A stretch of 64,000 nucleotides of DNA from Stramonita haemastoma (GCA_030674155.1 CM060335.1:39311269-39375268), one strand, 5' to 3'; positions 20,141-33,292 are shown, counted from the stretch's first letter. Notes: generated by a model not told the origin, from the sequence alone. Program-made: numbers and translations.

Positions 20141-20931
20141 GTTGTCAGCTAGGTCATAGCGTGTTATCCGGTTTTGTGCGTTAAGCGACTGAAGTCATAG
20201 ATCCCGGATAGGACGCAAGTCTATCGAGGTTAACCCCAACACAAGTTGGTACCTTTACACTGGGGGGAGTACCGTAATGCTTTTGGAACGCAACGAAGCT
20301 GGATGAAGATTGAAGATCAGCTAAAACTCGCTGCAATAGACAAAGCTTTTTTGTAAACTGAGAAATGCAAAATGGCTGACTTTGAAATGGCGCTTTTTTG
20401 TTTGAGTGGGGGTAGGAACGGTTTGAGGATGTTTTGTTGTGGGGTTTGGGGGGGGGGGGGGGGGGGTGGGGTCGCAGATCTTGTGGTATCATTATTTTTT
20501 ATGGACTTAAAATGATACCTGAAAGATTCACATTATTTAGAATGGACATCACTTTATTATCAGTGAGATTTCAGATCTGAAAACATCAGCTCAGCCATGA
20601 ATAAACGGTATAAAGACTTCTTTTTTTTTTTTAAATCAAACAACTATCAAACACTTCAGAATCAAAATCAGATACTCTTATCAAACGTATTAAGAAGTGA
20701 CCCTTGTTGTCTCCCTTTGCAAGTGCTGTTGCACACTACAGTGTGTGCTATTTTGAGACACTTGGGAATTGTGGGAAGCTCTGTCAAGCCTTTTTTTTTC
20801 TTCTTCACGATGATGCAGCGTTTCAAAGCCCTAGTTATAGTCCAGGCTAGAGGTGCCTCTGCTTGATCAAGGCTGTGCCCTGGACAAGTACAGACACGCT
20901 AGACACTGCTTAAAGAACATGTGCATGCACG

Positions 20932-20935
<4 letters not shown>

Positions 20936-20974
<39 letters not shown>
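20936..20974. repeat. (CA)n microsatellite
   Basis: A short CA run. Confidence 0.93.
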
Positions 20975-20976
<2 letters not shown>

Positions 20977-21473
20977 CACACACACTACACACACTCACTC
21001 TTAAATCATTTATCCGATCTCTACTCAATCATCCATTAAGTTTTCATTTACATGGTAACAATGTGCCATAATCTTCAGCTGGCATATATTCCCTAATTTG
21101 ACATGAGTTAATTACCACGTAAAAAGAGATTTCTGAAGATTTTTTTTTGGGGGGGGGGGGGGGGAGGTGGAGGGGGGGTGCAAATGATTTGGGAAATGTG
21201 GTTTTTTGCAGCAAATAATCAGTTTCAGCAATATCTTTGCAAGGGTATCAAGTGTCGTGTGAGTAGCTGCAGCATGATCATTGCATGTTGGGGGGAAAAA
21301 AAATCATCATTTTGAATGTATGGTCTCATTCCAGATGATCTCAGCAAGAATTACTTAACTACGTCAGCCGGATGTGATGTTATTGTTGCTCATTGGCACC
21401 AGCTTTGCTCGGAAGAAAGGCATTATGGTTGAGGATAGGGGATTTGCTTCTTGATCCACAAGACCAAATATTT

Positions 21474-21652
21474 CAAGTGTATTGGGGAAAAATAAGTATC
21501 AGAATATTGAAAACAGCTAGACTTTTAGGTAGGGGATAGAGACAATACTGTTGGCATGATGACGTACGTCAGTATTTCAAGTGTATTGAAAAAAAAGTAT
21601 CAGGATAATGAAAACAGCAGTACAAGATAAGAGACTTTTAGGGAGGGGATAG
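21474..21652. repeat. Imperfect tandem duplication, about 115 bp
   Basis: TTCAAGTGTATTG, AAGTATCAG, TGAAAACAGC, GACTTTTAGG and AGGGGATAGAG recur in the same order, first from 21474 and again from 21573. Confidence 0.8.
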
Positions 21653-24450
21653 AGCACACACACACACGCATGCACGCATGCGCATATCTGATATCACTAT
21701 TTTAGTGGAAGGACGTTAAACTGAAGAACTGACTAACTGCCAAGATTTGAAACATAACAACCTCAAGACATAATCTACTATCATACATTCTTTCAGAGAT
21801 AGCGTATACAATTCCATGTATAATTAATTAATATCCCATGTATTTTGTTTTGGGCAGGAGGCAGATTGAAGCAGACATTAGGTTTTCATGTTAAAGTTTG
21901 TCACCCCACTCTCTCTGGTGTGTGTAGGCTAGAAAACTCCGTAAAGCTAGTCTCTCTCTCTATGACAAAAGTGTAACAGTCTTTTATCTGCCTTTACTTC
22001 ACTGCTGACACCTGTGTGATGTGTGTGCGGTTGAGTTGTAGCCATGTTCAGTTGTGTGCAGCAGTTCATATGAATGGGGGGTTTACAAGGGGATCAGCTT
22101 CAACAAAACTAAACTCTCTCCGGTGGCAACAGATGTGAGAAGCTTAATCAAGGGACCATACTTAATACATTGCAGTTCTGACGTCCGTTGCATCTGGCAG
22201 TTATTGATAGCTACTGGCCATTTTTAGTGTCCAGCTTTATAGCATGTCTTCAGCTCTTCTCACTCTTACGATGCTGACAGGTTCAGGTGTGCAACCTGTC
22301 CAGTGTAACTCCTCTGTCATGGCTCAACAAGATCACCATAGTACGAATCGTGTGAGTGAATTATGTGCGCATTTGCTGTTCTTCGAGGCAGTTCTTATCA
22401 GACAGTGTGCTCTCTATCTCCCTACTAACAACTTTCTTTTCTCAATGAGTTTAGTGCTTCAAAGATACACAGAAGCCGTTTAGTAATCATTTGCTTCAAA
22501 GATACACAGAAGCCATTTAGTAATAATTTGCTCAAATTGACGTGACGAAGATTTTCCATTGCTTCCTGAGTTGGTCCAGACAATGGTGTTTCTTCAGCCA
22601 TCATGGAATGTATAGAACTCTGTCTTCAACCACAGTGTTTAAAACAGCCAGTCCAGTGGAAGATGGCTGGGCTTACATTTTGCTGTCTCAAGTGAACTTG
22701 CTAACTAGCGCTCAGATTGCTCTGTTAGTGTGTGTCTTCTCCGTTTTCTGAACATTTTGTGCTAGGTTGTTCTTTTATGAAATATAAAAAAAACATTGTT
22801 TCTGGGGGGTTTCTTTTTATTCTGTCCTCTCTTTCAGGCTTGTGTCTCACCAGTTCAATCACAGGTGGGGTGGTCTATCTTTTTGCTATTTTTCCTTGCA
22901 TGGAAAAGTAACCTTTATTTTCTGTTTTGGAGGAAGGGGGAGGCTGATTTTAAGCCTTGCACTGGCTTCAGCTTAGAGCCTACCCACAACAAAGGTACCC
23001 CGGGTGCAGTGAGGTGGTTGAATTACACAGTGCAGGGGCTGAGTTGCTCAAGTTGTGCCCCAGGTGTCGTTCAGTGCAGGTAACCAAGTATGCATCTGTT
23101 TGTTGTGGTGTTGTAGATGCAGGCATCTACCTTTGGATTCTCTTCCTTCCTATTCCTAGCACAAAGAATGTATGCAAAGTTCTCTAGGCTGCTACTGTGA
23201 CAGATTTGTGTGCGCTTACAATAACGAGTGTTGTCGAGTGCAGACTCGTACAAATGAGCAGGGTCATAGAAAACTGACATTACTTTTAATAGTCGTGTTG
23301 ATCTTCATCTTCTTATCAGGGTGTGCACAGTTTTGCTGAAAATAACTGTGAAAGGTATTCTTCAGTTCAGCAAACTTGGAAGTCATTTTTAGTGTGGAAT
23401 TCAGTTGTTGAGCTTCTCTCCTCTTCTCCATTTCCCCATTCTTGGCTGGAATATTTCCTAACCTTTGCTTAATGATGTTCCTTTTGACTTTACAGTTGGT
23501 CTTATTATGTGGATATTTCATTCAATATTTGATACCTGTTTTGACAAACATCAGTCATGCTTGCCTTACCACCATTTTGTATAAGCCAGAGTAAGTTGAT
23601 TTTTTTTTCTTTTTTTTTTTGGTCCATATCTTGAGATGCCAGATGATGTGTGAACTGGTCTTCGTTACAGCGTGTTTTCTAAGTGCGTTCCTCTTCTGAA
23701 TGCGGATATGGTTGCTCTGGACGTTTTAGTTCAGTCACCTTATGTCGTTGGAGTAAGTGGCTGTTGTGTCCAGTGTTGGGTGGTGTGTTGTTGTGGTTGG
23801 AGGTGTATTGGTGTGTTTCAAGGTGTGTTGTGTTTCAAGATGTGTTGTGTTTCAAGGTGTGTTGTTGTGTTTCAAGGTGTGTTGTTGTGTCCAGAGTTTA
23901 AAGATGCGTTATTGTTTCCATCGTTTGAGGATATATGTCAGTACAACAGAAGAATCAAGAGTGACAGAAAGAAAAAGAGATGGGTTTTTTTTTTACAGAA
24001 CTTTAATTTTGTGTGATTGAAAAAAAAAAGAAAGAGCAATGACGATGACGATCCAAGTGTCCTGTCCATTTTTGCTGCCTGTCAGGTTTTTTCACTGCTG
24101 CCCTGGGGACTGCAATGGTGCGAGTGTTGTGAGAGGCCAGCTTTGTGGCCGGCCCTCTGCCTCAAGTAGTGTGGGTTTGTGTCTGTCTGTGTGTGTGTGT
24201 GTGTCACCCCACCCTCACACAACCCTCCATCAGTGAGATAGATTTGCACTGACTCTTCTGCCTGAGTGTCTGTAGTGGTGGATAGCTAGAGAGTCTCTGT
24301 ATGTGTACGTGTCACAACTGTAACCTTACACACTGGGTGACTGGTAGCGTCTTGGTAGACTTTTTCCTTCTTCTCTGTATGTATGCAGTTTTGCCTTTGG
24401 AAGTGGGAGTTGACTGGGTGTAACCCTGAATCATTACTGGCCTGTTTGAT

Positions 24451-24757
24451 TTAGGGGACGGGATAGCTCAGTGGTCAGAGCGCTCACTTTCCCCCAGCCA
24501 AGTTCAGCAGCATCGAGCATGGTTACCAATTGGATGGGTGACTGTTTGCACGCCTTGGCTACAGTACAGTTCCCCCAGTTCACCCAGCTGTAAATGGGTA
24601 TCTGCCCTCTTTAGGGTCAGGGATGGTAAAGCAGCGAAGGAGAGGAGATGGGCACTGCCCTCAATATGCTGGCCCCTAGAGAAGCTGAGGTCTCTGACGC
24701 CTCGCTCCCCTACAACCACACAGGTTATGGGACACCTTTACCTTTACCTTTATACCA
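24451..24757 (+). mobile_element. SINE family A copy 2 (tRNA head plus 5S-like segment)
   Basis: It has the same structure as the copy at 2156: the A box TAGCTCAGTGG near 24464, the 5S-like AAGTTCAGC and TTGGATGGGTGACTG at 24500-24544, then CCCAGCTGTAAATGGGTATC and a (CTTTAC)n tail. A clear 25-base target-site duplication flanks it (24426-24450 and 24758-24782, starting CTGAATC, two mismatches). This defines both ends and shows that the tRNA and 5S parts moved as one unit. Confidence 0.93.
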
Positions 24758-27700
24758 CTGAATCCTTACTGGCCTGTATGATGTTGCTACGGCATACCTT
24801 TTCCATTGTTCTCCTGTTTGGGGTTGTTGTTTTTTTTCTTCTGTGTGTATCCGCATATTGAGTTTGACGTGTATCGCTGGAAGTGTAAGACAGTAACCAT
24901 CTCTGTAGGTGTGTACGAGTTGTATTGGCTCATCATGTGTATGACACAGTGTGGTAGGTAGATGTTGGATGTATTGCTATGAGCACCTGTGGGATGTGGG
25001 ATCCGCTACCCTCCCTACCTTGCCTTTTTTTGGTCATCACTGATTGGATTTTCTCCTGTCTTTTTCTCGTGTTTTGGACTTCGATGGTCATATTTGACAT
25101 TGATCTGGATGGATTGCCTACCATGTAGAGGTACTTGCTTGGATGTTGAATTCTGTCTCTGTATACTGCAGTTGTTTTTTGTGGGTTTTGGGGTTTTCCT
25201 GAAAATCAAAATTGTCAAAATGAAGGAAATGTTGGTTTCAACTCCCTTTTCAGGGAGCGAAATTGTCTATTCACAGACTTGTCCCCCCCCCCCCCCCCCC
25301 TCCCTTTCTATTTTCTGCTCTTTTAAAATGTGTGATATGACAGTTAGGTACAAGAGATCTGAAGTTTGGGGATGCTGTTTTTAGTTTTGTTTGTTCTTGT
25401 GATGGCGTTGTTTTGCGTGGTAGTGGTGTTTGGTACTGTGATAGGGGGTAGCAGGGCCTGTAGGCCAGTCTGTAAGCTGTTAGGATCCTCAGCGGAAAGT
25501 ATCAGCGTGCTTGGTAAGCAGCGTGCTTGGTATGAATATGCTGGTGTCATCCATACCATTGGTCATAAATGACCTTCCGCTCTACGAAAGAGGGTGGATG
25601 TTTATTACCTGTGCAAAAGATGTTAGTATGTGTTTAGTTAGCAGAGAGGGAGTATTGAAAATGATTTGGGGAGGAGGAGAGATTGGATCTTCGAAGAGAA
25701 ATAAAAGTAAGTGACATCGTTTGTGGAGGATTTTATTTCTACTTGTAAAGAAGTAGTTCAACATGCTCGTTTTGTCTGCAGGTTATAGGCTACCTTTAAG
25801 TTGCCTCTTGGTTACCTGAATGTAGACTTGGGTTAATGCTTCTTTGTGTTTGGTTTAGTTGCTTTGATCATCTGAATATGAACTTATGTTAATGCTTTGT
25901 TTGCTTAGTTGTTTTGATCGGCTTGTGTTTTTTTTTTTTAAAGCTATTTGAGATTTTTTAATTACCTGAATATAAACGTGTGCAAAGCTTTTTTGTGTGT
26001 TTGTTTAGTTATAAATGGAAGTTCTAAATGGCGTCATCGGCCTTTGCCCTGGGTTAGTTGTCTACACGTACCATTTTTTTCCATCTGGTTTACATGTGAA
26101 TGCTGTATCAGTTTGTGAGCCTGACCTTTTGGAATGGTGTCATTCTTTTTTTTTTTTTGCACACAAAAATTACTCGTCGTTTCACAAGGAGCAGAAAGAT
26201 TTGCCTTTGATGTTTTTATTCGTTTTACAGACTTAAAGCATGTGTTAACTGCAAGTGATGTCAGTTATATAATGTGGAGTTTGCAGCAGATTTATAATGT
26301 GTAATGAAAATAACGCGAGTCATCATCATCCTGCAAATCATGCCAGTCACTATAAATACCATCAGCCGCTGACGCTGATCCATATTATAGAACAACAACA
26401 CACGTAGAAGGACGGTCTACTGGTTTTGTCTCAGGGTGTGACATGGCATGACGGAAACTGTTGCCATTCATTGAACATCAGACATTTCAACATCGGACAT
26501 TTCAACATCGACATTTCAACATCGTACATTTCATTTCAGCGCGCTCACAAAATACCGCATCAAGTTCAGACTGTCATTTCATCGCTCTCATGGAAATGCC
26601 ATGTATCTGTTTTAGCAAAGAGGGGAGGAGGAGAGAGAGAATTGTTCAAAAAACACAGTCCTCTGTTGCCGCTTTCATTTGTAACCTTGCTTTTGATTGA
26701 ATATCGTGGATGATTTGTTTGTAGGCTGTGAACCAGAGAAGCGTAGACAGAGACTACTACTGTTAATAATAATCAATGCAGATAATGTGAATGAAGTACG
26801 TCTGTGTAGTGGTTTGTGAATTGTTCGTCACATTGCGAGTTCACCACAGTATGTGTCAGTGGCTGTTTCAGGGATTGGTTTTTTTTTACGTTTTCTGATC
26901 AACTGTGAAACAGGGGGAGGGGGGGGGGGGGGGGGGGGGAGTGTGATAAAGCAACTGTTTATCAGTTGCCATTCAGGGGGGGGAGAGGTCTTGGTTTTGT
27001 GCTTATGGTGGTTATTGGTTTGTTGGAGTGGATGGTGGTTTGTTGTTTTTTTGTCAGATCCTCAGCCTTGTATTTTTCTCTCAAATTTTGTGTGTGTGTG
27101 TGTGCAGTTGAAATTGCCCACAGTTTTGATTTGTTTCGGGTTTGTTTTTTTTAAGGCAGAAAGGGTGGAATGTACCTTGGGTTGGGTTTTATTTTTTATT
27201 TTCATAGAATTAGGAAGGGGGGTATTGTTTGGCGTTTTTGTGGGGGGTGGGGAGGGGGAGTGAGGGAGCGTTGAGGGAGAATATTCTCCTGTCTCATATA
27301 TGTAATTTTTCATTTTTGTACTTTTTTTTCCCCAATGCTATTTATTGTTACCATCCAATCACTAGCATTGCATAATTGTCTGTGAATAGTTATAAACAAA
27401 CCATCTTGGAAAGATAAAAGAGTGTGGTGTTTGCTCAAGCAAATGTCATGTTGTAATGCATTGTTTTGCATTCTCAGTCACAGCAATTTTCTTAAGGGAA
27501 AAAAATAAAAAAGAGTGCTTTCCCCAAGGAATACATAAAGTAATGATATAGTACAGCTCCTTTTTTTTTTTCCTTGCTCACTGGAAATGAGCTCTCAGCA
27601 CAGGTATCTGCTCCATAATTTTGCCCAAGGGCTGTTCTCTTGTTGTCATTTTATGCATGCAGAAAGCGTATCTCTTCTGAAATCCTTGTCAGACATCTCA

Positions 27701-28299
27701 TCCAAAACTCTGTTTCTGTGTTTCCTTCTCTCATACCGCCAGCACAGGACAAACCGTTTACAGGACATCTGATCTGGGTTGTGCCTGATGTGAGAAAAGT
27801 TGGTATTAGCAATCAAAAAGAAGAAAATCGGTGTTTTAAGACTGTATGGCTTTCAAGGCCAAGGGTGTGGGTTTTAAGGCGTTTACTTTGTGGATAAAGA
27901 ATGTGTCATTGCTTTCAATGGTTTGGTCTGTGTAGATTTTACGTAAATGTATTTGATGATAAACGATACCAAACTGTGGTCATGAATTGAAATGAAGAGT
28001 AATCTGGCCCAGCCGGTGTAAATGTCAGAAAACCCCTTTTCAGCAGAGCTCTGTGGTCAGTTTCATCTGTCAGAAAGTTTGGGGGGGGGGGTTTCAGTCA
28101 CACATATACAAAGAGTTACTGTTCAGGTTTTTTTTTAATGTATCTGAATTAATGTTGTAGTTTGTTTTCTTGTGTTGGAGAATAAACTCCATAGTCTATA
28201 AACTTTTTGTTTTTCCCTTATGAGTTACAGTTTGAAGATCTATACAAAACCCCTTTCCCTTCTTGGCAATCTGTTAGTGTGTATGTATGCATTGTCCCC

Positions 28300-28378
28300 C
28301 ATGGGGAGTGGAGGAAGCTGGTTTCAAAATCTTCAGTTGTGCCCCCACAGTCCACGGGACAGGTGAAGGTGAAGGTAA
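28300..28378 (+). mobile_element. Non-LTR retrotransposon 3'-end fragment
   Basis: The plus strand reads EWRKLVSKSSVVPPQSTGQ, the same short C-terminal peptide found at three other places here, followed by GTGAAGG units. Such an arginine/lysine-rich C-terminal tail is typical of the last part of invertebrate LINE reverse-transcriptase ORFs. It is severely 5'-truncated. Confidence 0.6.
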
Positions 28379-29457
28379 AGAATGCATTGTCCAGAGTGTT
28401 CTCTGCAGTGTCAGTCAGAAGGAAGACTTGTTGCAGCAGAGGAGAACATTCTTATGCTGTGGTTCTGTCAGTCACTTATCTCCTGTATGGAGCGTCTGAA
28501 TGAAGCTTATTTCTGGTAAAGAAAAAAAAAAAAAAACAACTAAAATCTAACTGCCTAGTTTCTCATTTCTTCACGTAATAAAACTGTCAACATTGATTCC
28601 ACTTACCATTTGTGATTATCTGTTTTTATTTTACTCTCTGACAGAAAAGACAGTATATTAATAGTTAATGGGAATCGACCGTAAGAATCTGCAGAAAAGG
28701 GGTTTCTGACATACTACATTTGACAGCCGATAGTAATCGTTTAAGTACTTAACCCTCAGTGATGGAAAATTGAGGCACTGGTAGTTATTGTGTGGTTGAG
28801 GACTCTGAAGATGGCTTTAAAATTGTGTGAAGTGGCCACAAGTTTCATGGACATTGTTCCCTGATTTAGTCCAGACTTTTAATTAAAAGAATGAATAGGA
28901 TTATGTGAACAAAAAAATGTATATGGGTTGATCTGAGCTCAATATTGCATGATGAGCATCAGAAGTGTTATGGTTATCAGGAGAAGTTGTTATATGTTTA
29001 GATATGATTGAGAATGAGATGTCTAGAGTTTGGATCTAAGATTGCTGATTAACCTTTTCTTTTATTTCCGTTAGTTTGTGATTGTTGTTGACCAACTGTG
29101 TGTTCGGTATGATTTACCCCGTTTTTGACATTTCATGGAAAGTGAATTTGTTATTTTCAATCCCAAAAAAAAACTTCCAGTAGAAATGATTTGCTTGTGG
29201 TTGTTGTTGAATCAACTGGTAATTCGTCAGATAAAGTATTAAACTCCTGTGCCTAGGAGTTGTAAACGAATAGACATGCACATGATTTCAGGGGAAACAT
29301 CTGCATGCCCTGCTCTTTCATACAAAGGTGATGATAAAAGGTGTTGCTTTCTTTATGGAGTGGAGGGGGAAGGGGGGGGAGGTGTGGAGTGTTTATGTAT
29401 TGGCGTTTCATTTTTCTTGTGTAAGGAAACAGTTATTGCAATGGAAATTTTTTGCGC

Positions 29458-29488
<31 letters not shown>

Positions 29489-30104
29489 TTCAGGTGGGCA
29501 ATTGTTCTTGGGATTTTTCTTTCCATTCCCCCCCTCCCCACCTCTTACTTCTGGGGGTTTTTTTGTCTTCTTTTTGTTGATTATCCTCATTTGTTAGTGG
29601 GTTGGTTTGGGGTGTGTGGGGGGGGAGGATGCTTGGTGGTGGTGGTTGGTTGATACGGTCCCTAGATTGGATGACTCCGCAGGGGCTTTTATGTAATCAA
29701 AATATATTGGAATTGACTTTTGGATGTTTGTACCCTGACAGTTTGTTTTGCTGAGGTTGTTGGAATTATCCGTAGATCTTTTTTGTTGTTTTATGCTTTT
29801 TTTTTTGTTTCTTTTTTTTTTTTAGGAAGGGATGGTTGTTCTTTGTTGTTAGGTCTTTTTTTGTTGTTTTTTTTTCTTTAGGTATGTGTGTGTGTTGGGG
29901 GGGGGGGGGGTATGTGTAGTTTAGTTGTTTTGCCTTGTGTTAACTTTGCTATACTCTGTAACTCAGCATCAAATTTTGGGTAAACAAACAAAAAAAAATC
30001 ACCTGAAAAACAGATGCTATACACAAGTAGGTCTGTGCGCATGCTTAGATAATTTGTTTCATGGCTGAGAATGACAATGATCATGTTCACAGTCTCTTTG
30101 GAAC

Positions 30105-30170
30105 CATTAGGTGGGTCAAGATGGTCGCATACGCAAAATCTCACCATGGGTGGTGAACCCCAGAACTCTA
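30105..30170 (-). repeat. Dispersed repeat E fragment, inverted
   Basis: It matches in reverse complement the element at 33546 and 53657 (GCTAGAG, CATGGTGAGATTTTGC, GCGACCAT). Class unknown. Confidence 0.6.
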
Positions 30171-30309
30171 GCCAAGGAATAAACAGACAAACAAAAAAAC
30201 AACCACCACCACCAAAAAAAAAAAAAAAATCAAATTCTATGCTTAGAATGGAATGATCGTAATAGTAGTGTGCTCAAGAGGAAATAACAGACAGTGCAAT
30301 ATAAAACAA

Positions 30310-30315
30310 TTTATT
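30310..30315 (-). terminator. Candidate minus-strand poly(A) signal
   Basis: TTTATT on the plus strand is AATAAA on the minus strand, 1.24 kb past the stop of the orphan minus-strand exon at 31559-31774. Confidence 0.4.
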
Positions 30316-30727
30316 ACAATCAAAAGAAAGATGTAAAAGAGTAGTCAGTCGTTGCTGTAGACATTGTTCTTACCTGTTAGTGGTCTCTGTAGCGTAGCAT
30401 TAGGGGAGGGAAGAGGGGTTGGTGTTTGCTGTATCAGAGGAACAGAAGGTAGACAGTGTGCATGCGAGGTGCAGTTTCTTTCTTAGTGTGCAAGTGAGTC
30501 ATCTTTCCCAGTGTGCATGTTAGGTATCTTTCTTATCTCTCTATAGGGCCAGGAGAAAGCAGTTGCAGAAAATATCCTCTCTTTTTTTTTTTTTTAAATT
30601 CCTGTTCAGAGGTTCATAGATCGTATAGTCTATTATTTGTTGGGTCTTTTTTTTCTTTTCTTTTTAATCAGAAAAAAAAATCAAAAGAAAACCTCTCTGT
30701 TTGTGCCTGTGTTTGTGTGGTGGTGGT

Positions 30728-30799
30728 AGTGTGTGTGTGTGTGTGTGTGTGGTCGTCCCACCCACATGCCCCCCTCATAGCGCATGCACACACACACAT

Positions 30800-30843
<44 letters not shown>
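30728..30843. repeat. (GT)n and (CA)n inverted microsatellite pair
   Basis: A GT tract at 30728-30751 and a CA tract at 30785-30843, separated by about 33 bases that also contain CA units. The two can pair to form a hairpin. Confidence 0.85.
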
Positions 30844-30846
<3 letters not shown>

Positions 30847-31558
30847 GTACACAAAGAATCCAGCTCCACAAAATTCTCAAAAACAGAAGCTAAAATCAAA
30901 GCAAATATAAAAATGCCGGCCTTTTTTGTTTTGGACATGGGGGGGATTTTTGTTTTTATCATTTTGATTTTGGGGGTGGTAGTGGTGGTGCTTTGGTTTG
31001 TTGTGGTTTGATTTTTTTTTTTTTCTTTTAGTAATGAATGTGTATTGTTTTGGTTTGGTAAATGTTTATCGTTTGGGTTTGGTAACTGAGAAGAACTCTT
31101 ATTGCAAGTTTGTTGTTTACTAATACACATGGTTGATATTGTTTTGTGTGGTATCTCTGTATGATTGTTACAGCTTTTGCATTATATCTGCCTGTGCACC
31201 AGTGTATGAATTTGATTTATCCATGCCATCATTCATCATTATATTAGACCAACGATCAGACATTTATCAGTCACAGAGCTACTGGTCAACCATCAATCAG
31301 CACATCATGAAAGTTGTGAATTACAGTGTTTGTCTCTTGTTTATCCATCAGATCGTGGCGAGTGTGTTGTGAACTGTGACTATCTCTCCTTCATCCGTTG
31401 TATGTGGTGAACGTGACGTGAACTATTATTATTATCTCAAGGGTCCAGTATGTTATGCACAGCTGAACGTAGGCGGCAAAGGGGAAAAGCCAAATGTACA
31501 GCCTCCCGTCATAGTTGCAGATCAAGATTGTGTGTGTGTTTGTGTGTGTGTGTTAATG
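30844..31558. other. Possible 3'UTR of the minus-strand orphan gene
   Basis: No exon. If the exon at 31559-31774 is real, this segment and the sequence down to 30310 would be its 3'UTR. The plus strand is still T/G-rich at 30900-31150, so overlapping convergent transcripts are possible. Confidence 0.35.
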
Positions 31559-31774
31559 CTAACTCTGAGCATCATCTTCAAGCCAAGTGTCCTTGTAGAG
31601 GTTGGCGTCTGCAGCATTGCTGATCAATTCCTGGACACACTCCTCCTCCACACTCATTGTCATTGTGAGCACCACAGGTTGGTTCAGTCGATCCACCGAC
31701 TGACTGAAACTCTGCACTTGGAAGAACGTCTGTACAACAAGAACACCTGGGGACACTGTGTAAAAGAGATCTGC
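31559..31774 (-). CDS. Probable terminal coding exon of an unrecognised minus-strand gene
   Basis: On the minus strand an acceptor (TTGTTATTCAG) ends at 31775, followed by 71 codons to a TAG at 31559-31561. The product begins ADLFYTVSPGVLVVQTFFQV, continues through QPVVLTMTMSVEEECVQEL and ends acidic with DTWLEDDAQS. Alternating hydrophobic residues suggest beta strands. Codon choice is coding-like (GAG GAG GAG TGT GTC CAG) and the frame starts in phase 0. A minus-strand AATAAA lies downstream at 30310. The plus strand changes from T/G-rich to A/C-rich about here, as at the SLC25 gene. I do not recognise the family and found no upstream exon before EMC5 at 35.9 kb. A plus-strand open frame overlaps but includes a (GT)n run and looks less like a gene. 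Confidence 0.5.
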   Translation of the reverse strand, partial: ADLFYTVSPGVLVVQTFFQVQSFSQSVDRLNQPVVLTMTMSVEEECVQELISNAADANLYKDTWLEDDAQS

Positions 31775-33292
31775 CTGAATAACAATTTCAAACATTGTAT
31801 TTTTGATGTGATTCATCACCATCGTCATCATCAACCATCACCAACAAAAACATCAACGTGTTAATGTGTTTTTTGCTGCAAAAAAAAAAAAAAAGTTTGA
31901 ATGTTTTTATTCTTACTTGTTGTGGCAGGTATGGCTTACATTGTATACCAACTCAGTCATTAATGATCAAAGACATTAAAATGTGGCCAAGAGTAAATGA
32001 AATGTAAACGTGAGATATGTGAAAGGTTTGAGTGTGGATTTGTTTGCTGTGTACAACTTCTGAAAGCGCAGATCAAAAGCAAGTTAATAAAGGGGAAAAA
32101 AACAAACAAAAATGATTCTGAAAAATCTAGTTTATTGAACAATGACTTTCTAGTGTTTCGTGTTCCAACATGCGATTTTGTGACCAAGAAAACTCTTCCC
32201 GCAATAGAGAAGTGATGAACACAGCATGCTGCATACTTGCTGTTGTTGGATTACATGATTATTTGGCTAGAGCTGTGTTTGAAACAACTGCTGCATCTAA
32301 ATTTGCAGATTCAGAATTATAAACACATCTTGTAATACACAAATGAGAGAAACTTAAATTAACTTTTTTTTTATAACTAACTGGATCCATGCAAGTTTCA
32401 ACCAATAATGTTATTAGCCTTTAAAGAAAACCATCAACAGAGGGCAAAAGCCAGGTCTGGTTTCAACTTAATCAACAAGAAGATCCCAGATCACTTCCTT
32501 GTCTTGATAAACAAAGCACCTGTTTTTCAGGCACAGTGCTTTGACTACAGCTATGGATAACATGTAAATACTCGCCATGCATACAAATTCCACATGCACA
32601 TTGGGTTATGCAGTTATTGGTTACGAAGGATATGCCAAGTGACCAATGACTACCATACACATGGAGATGATCATGTTCAACTGACACCCCCCACAGAGAA
32701 AAACGAAATAACAAAATATATTTGTTTTGCCTGAAACTTTACAGGTTGTGAAAGTGGGCCATTCTTATGACTGACAAGCTCGTTTCTTATTTTTTGTGTA
32801 ATAGGATTTGTAAGTTGAAATGTTCATTAAAAATAGATGGCAACAAAACACTGAGGCAAAGTATAACAAAATGGCTAAGGAAACAGCAGCAAATTACATT
32901 CTATAAAAAAAAAAAGACATCAACATTCCCAGCGCTGCGATCACAAGCAGAGATTTTTTATGCTTTCTGTATAATCATCCATTCAATTGAAAAATCAAAG
33001 ATTGGCAAATGCGTCACAAAATCACATGCCGGATCACTTTTTTTTTTTTTTCAAATTGTTGTCATCAGCCGGGTGTGTGGGGTCATGGAGATTGTTGACA
33101 GTATTTTGGAAACACACTGGCACCCACCCCCATGGTGGCTGTGTTGTCGCCTTTCAGATTAGTTGTTTCCAGTCCAGGTCCATTCACTGGCTCTGTTTCC
33201 ATACATGTACAAGTTATCTCTGTAGTAGTGGCAATAAATATGTATCTCAAAGCTCACCACTTTTTGTCGTTTTTTGTGTGTGTCACTGTGGG

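Larger units (their letters stand above)
20141..24425. other. Non-coding stretch, plus strand T/G-rich
   Basis: No exon is recognised. It holds G runs near 20449-20466 and 21150-21164, a CA microsatellite at 20936-20974, an imperfect duplication at 21478-21650 and a 36-base duplication at 22458-22530. The T- and G-rich plus strand resembles the AMMECR1 introns and 3'UTR. Confidence 0.45.
24783..30300. other. Non-coding stretch, plus strand T/G-rich
   Basis: About 5.5 kb without a recognised exon. It has C or G runs at about 25284-25300, 26917-26939, 28080-28090 and 29898-29910, a T run at 29459-29482 and one LINE 3' fragment at 28300. T and G dominate the plus strand throughout. Confidence 0.45.

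Noticed and set aside
31376..31864. 162-codon plus-strand open frame
   Set aside because: It includes a (GT)n run and overlaps the better supported minus-strand exon at 31559-31774.
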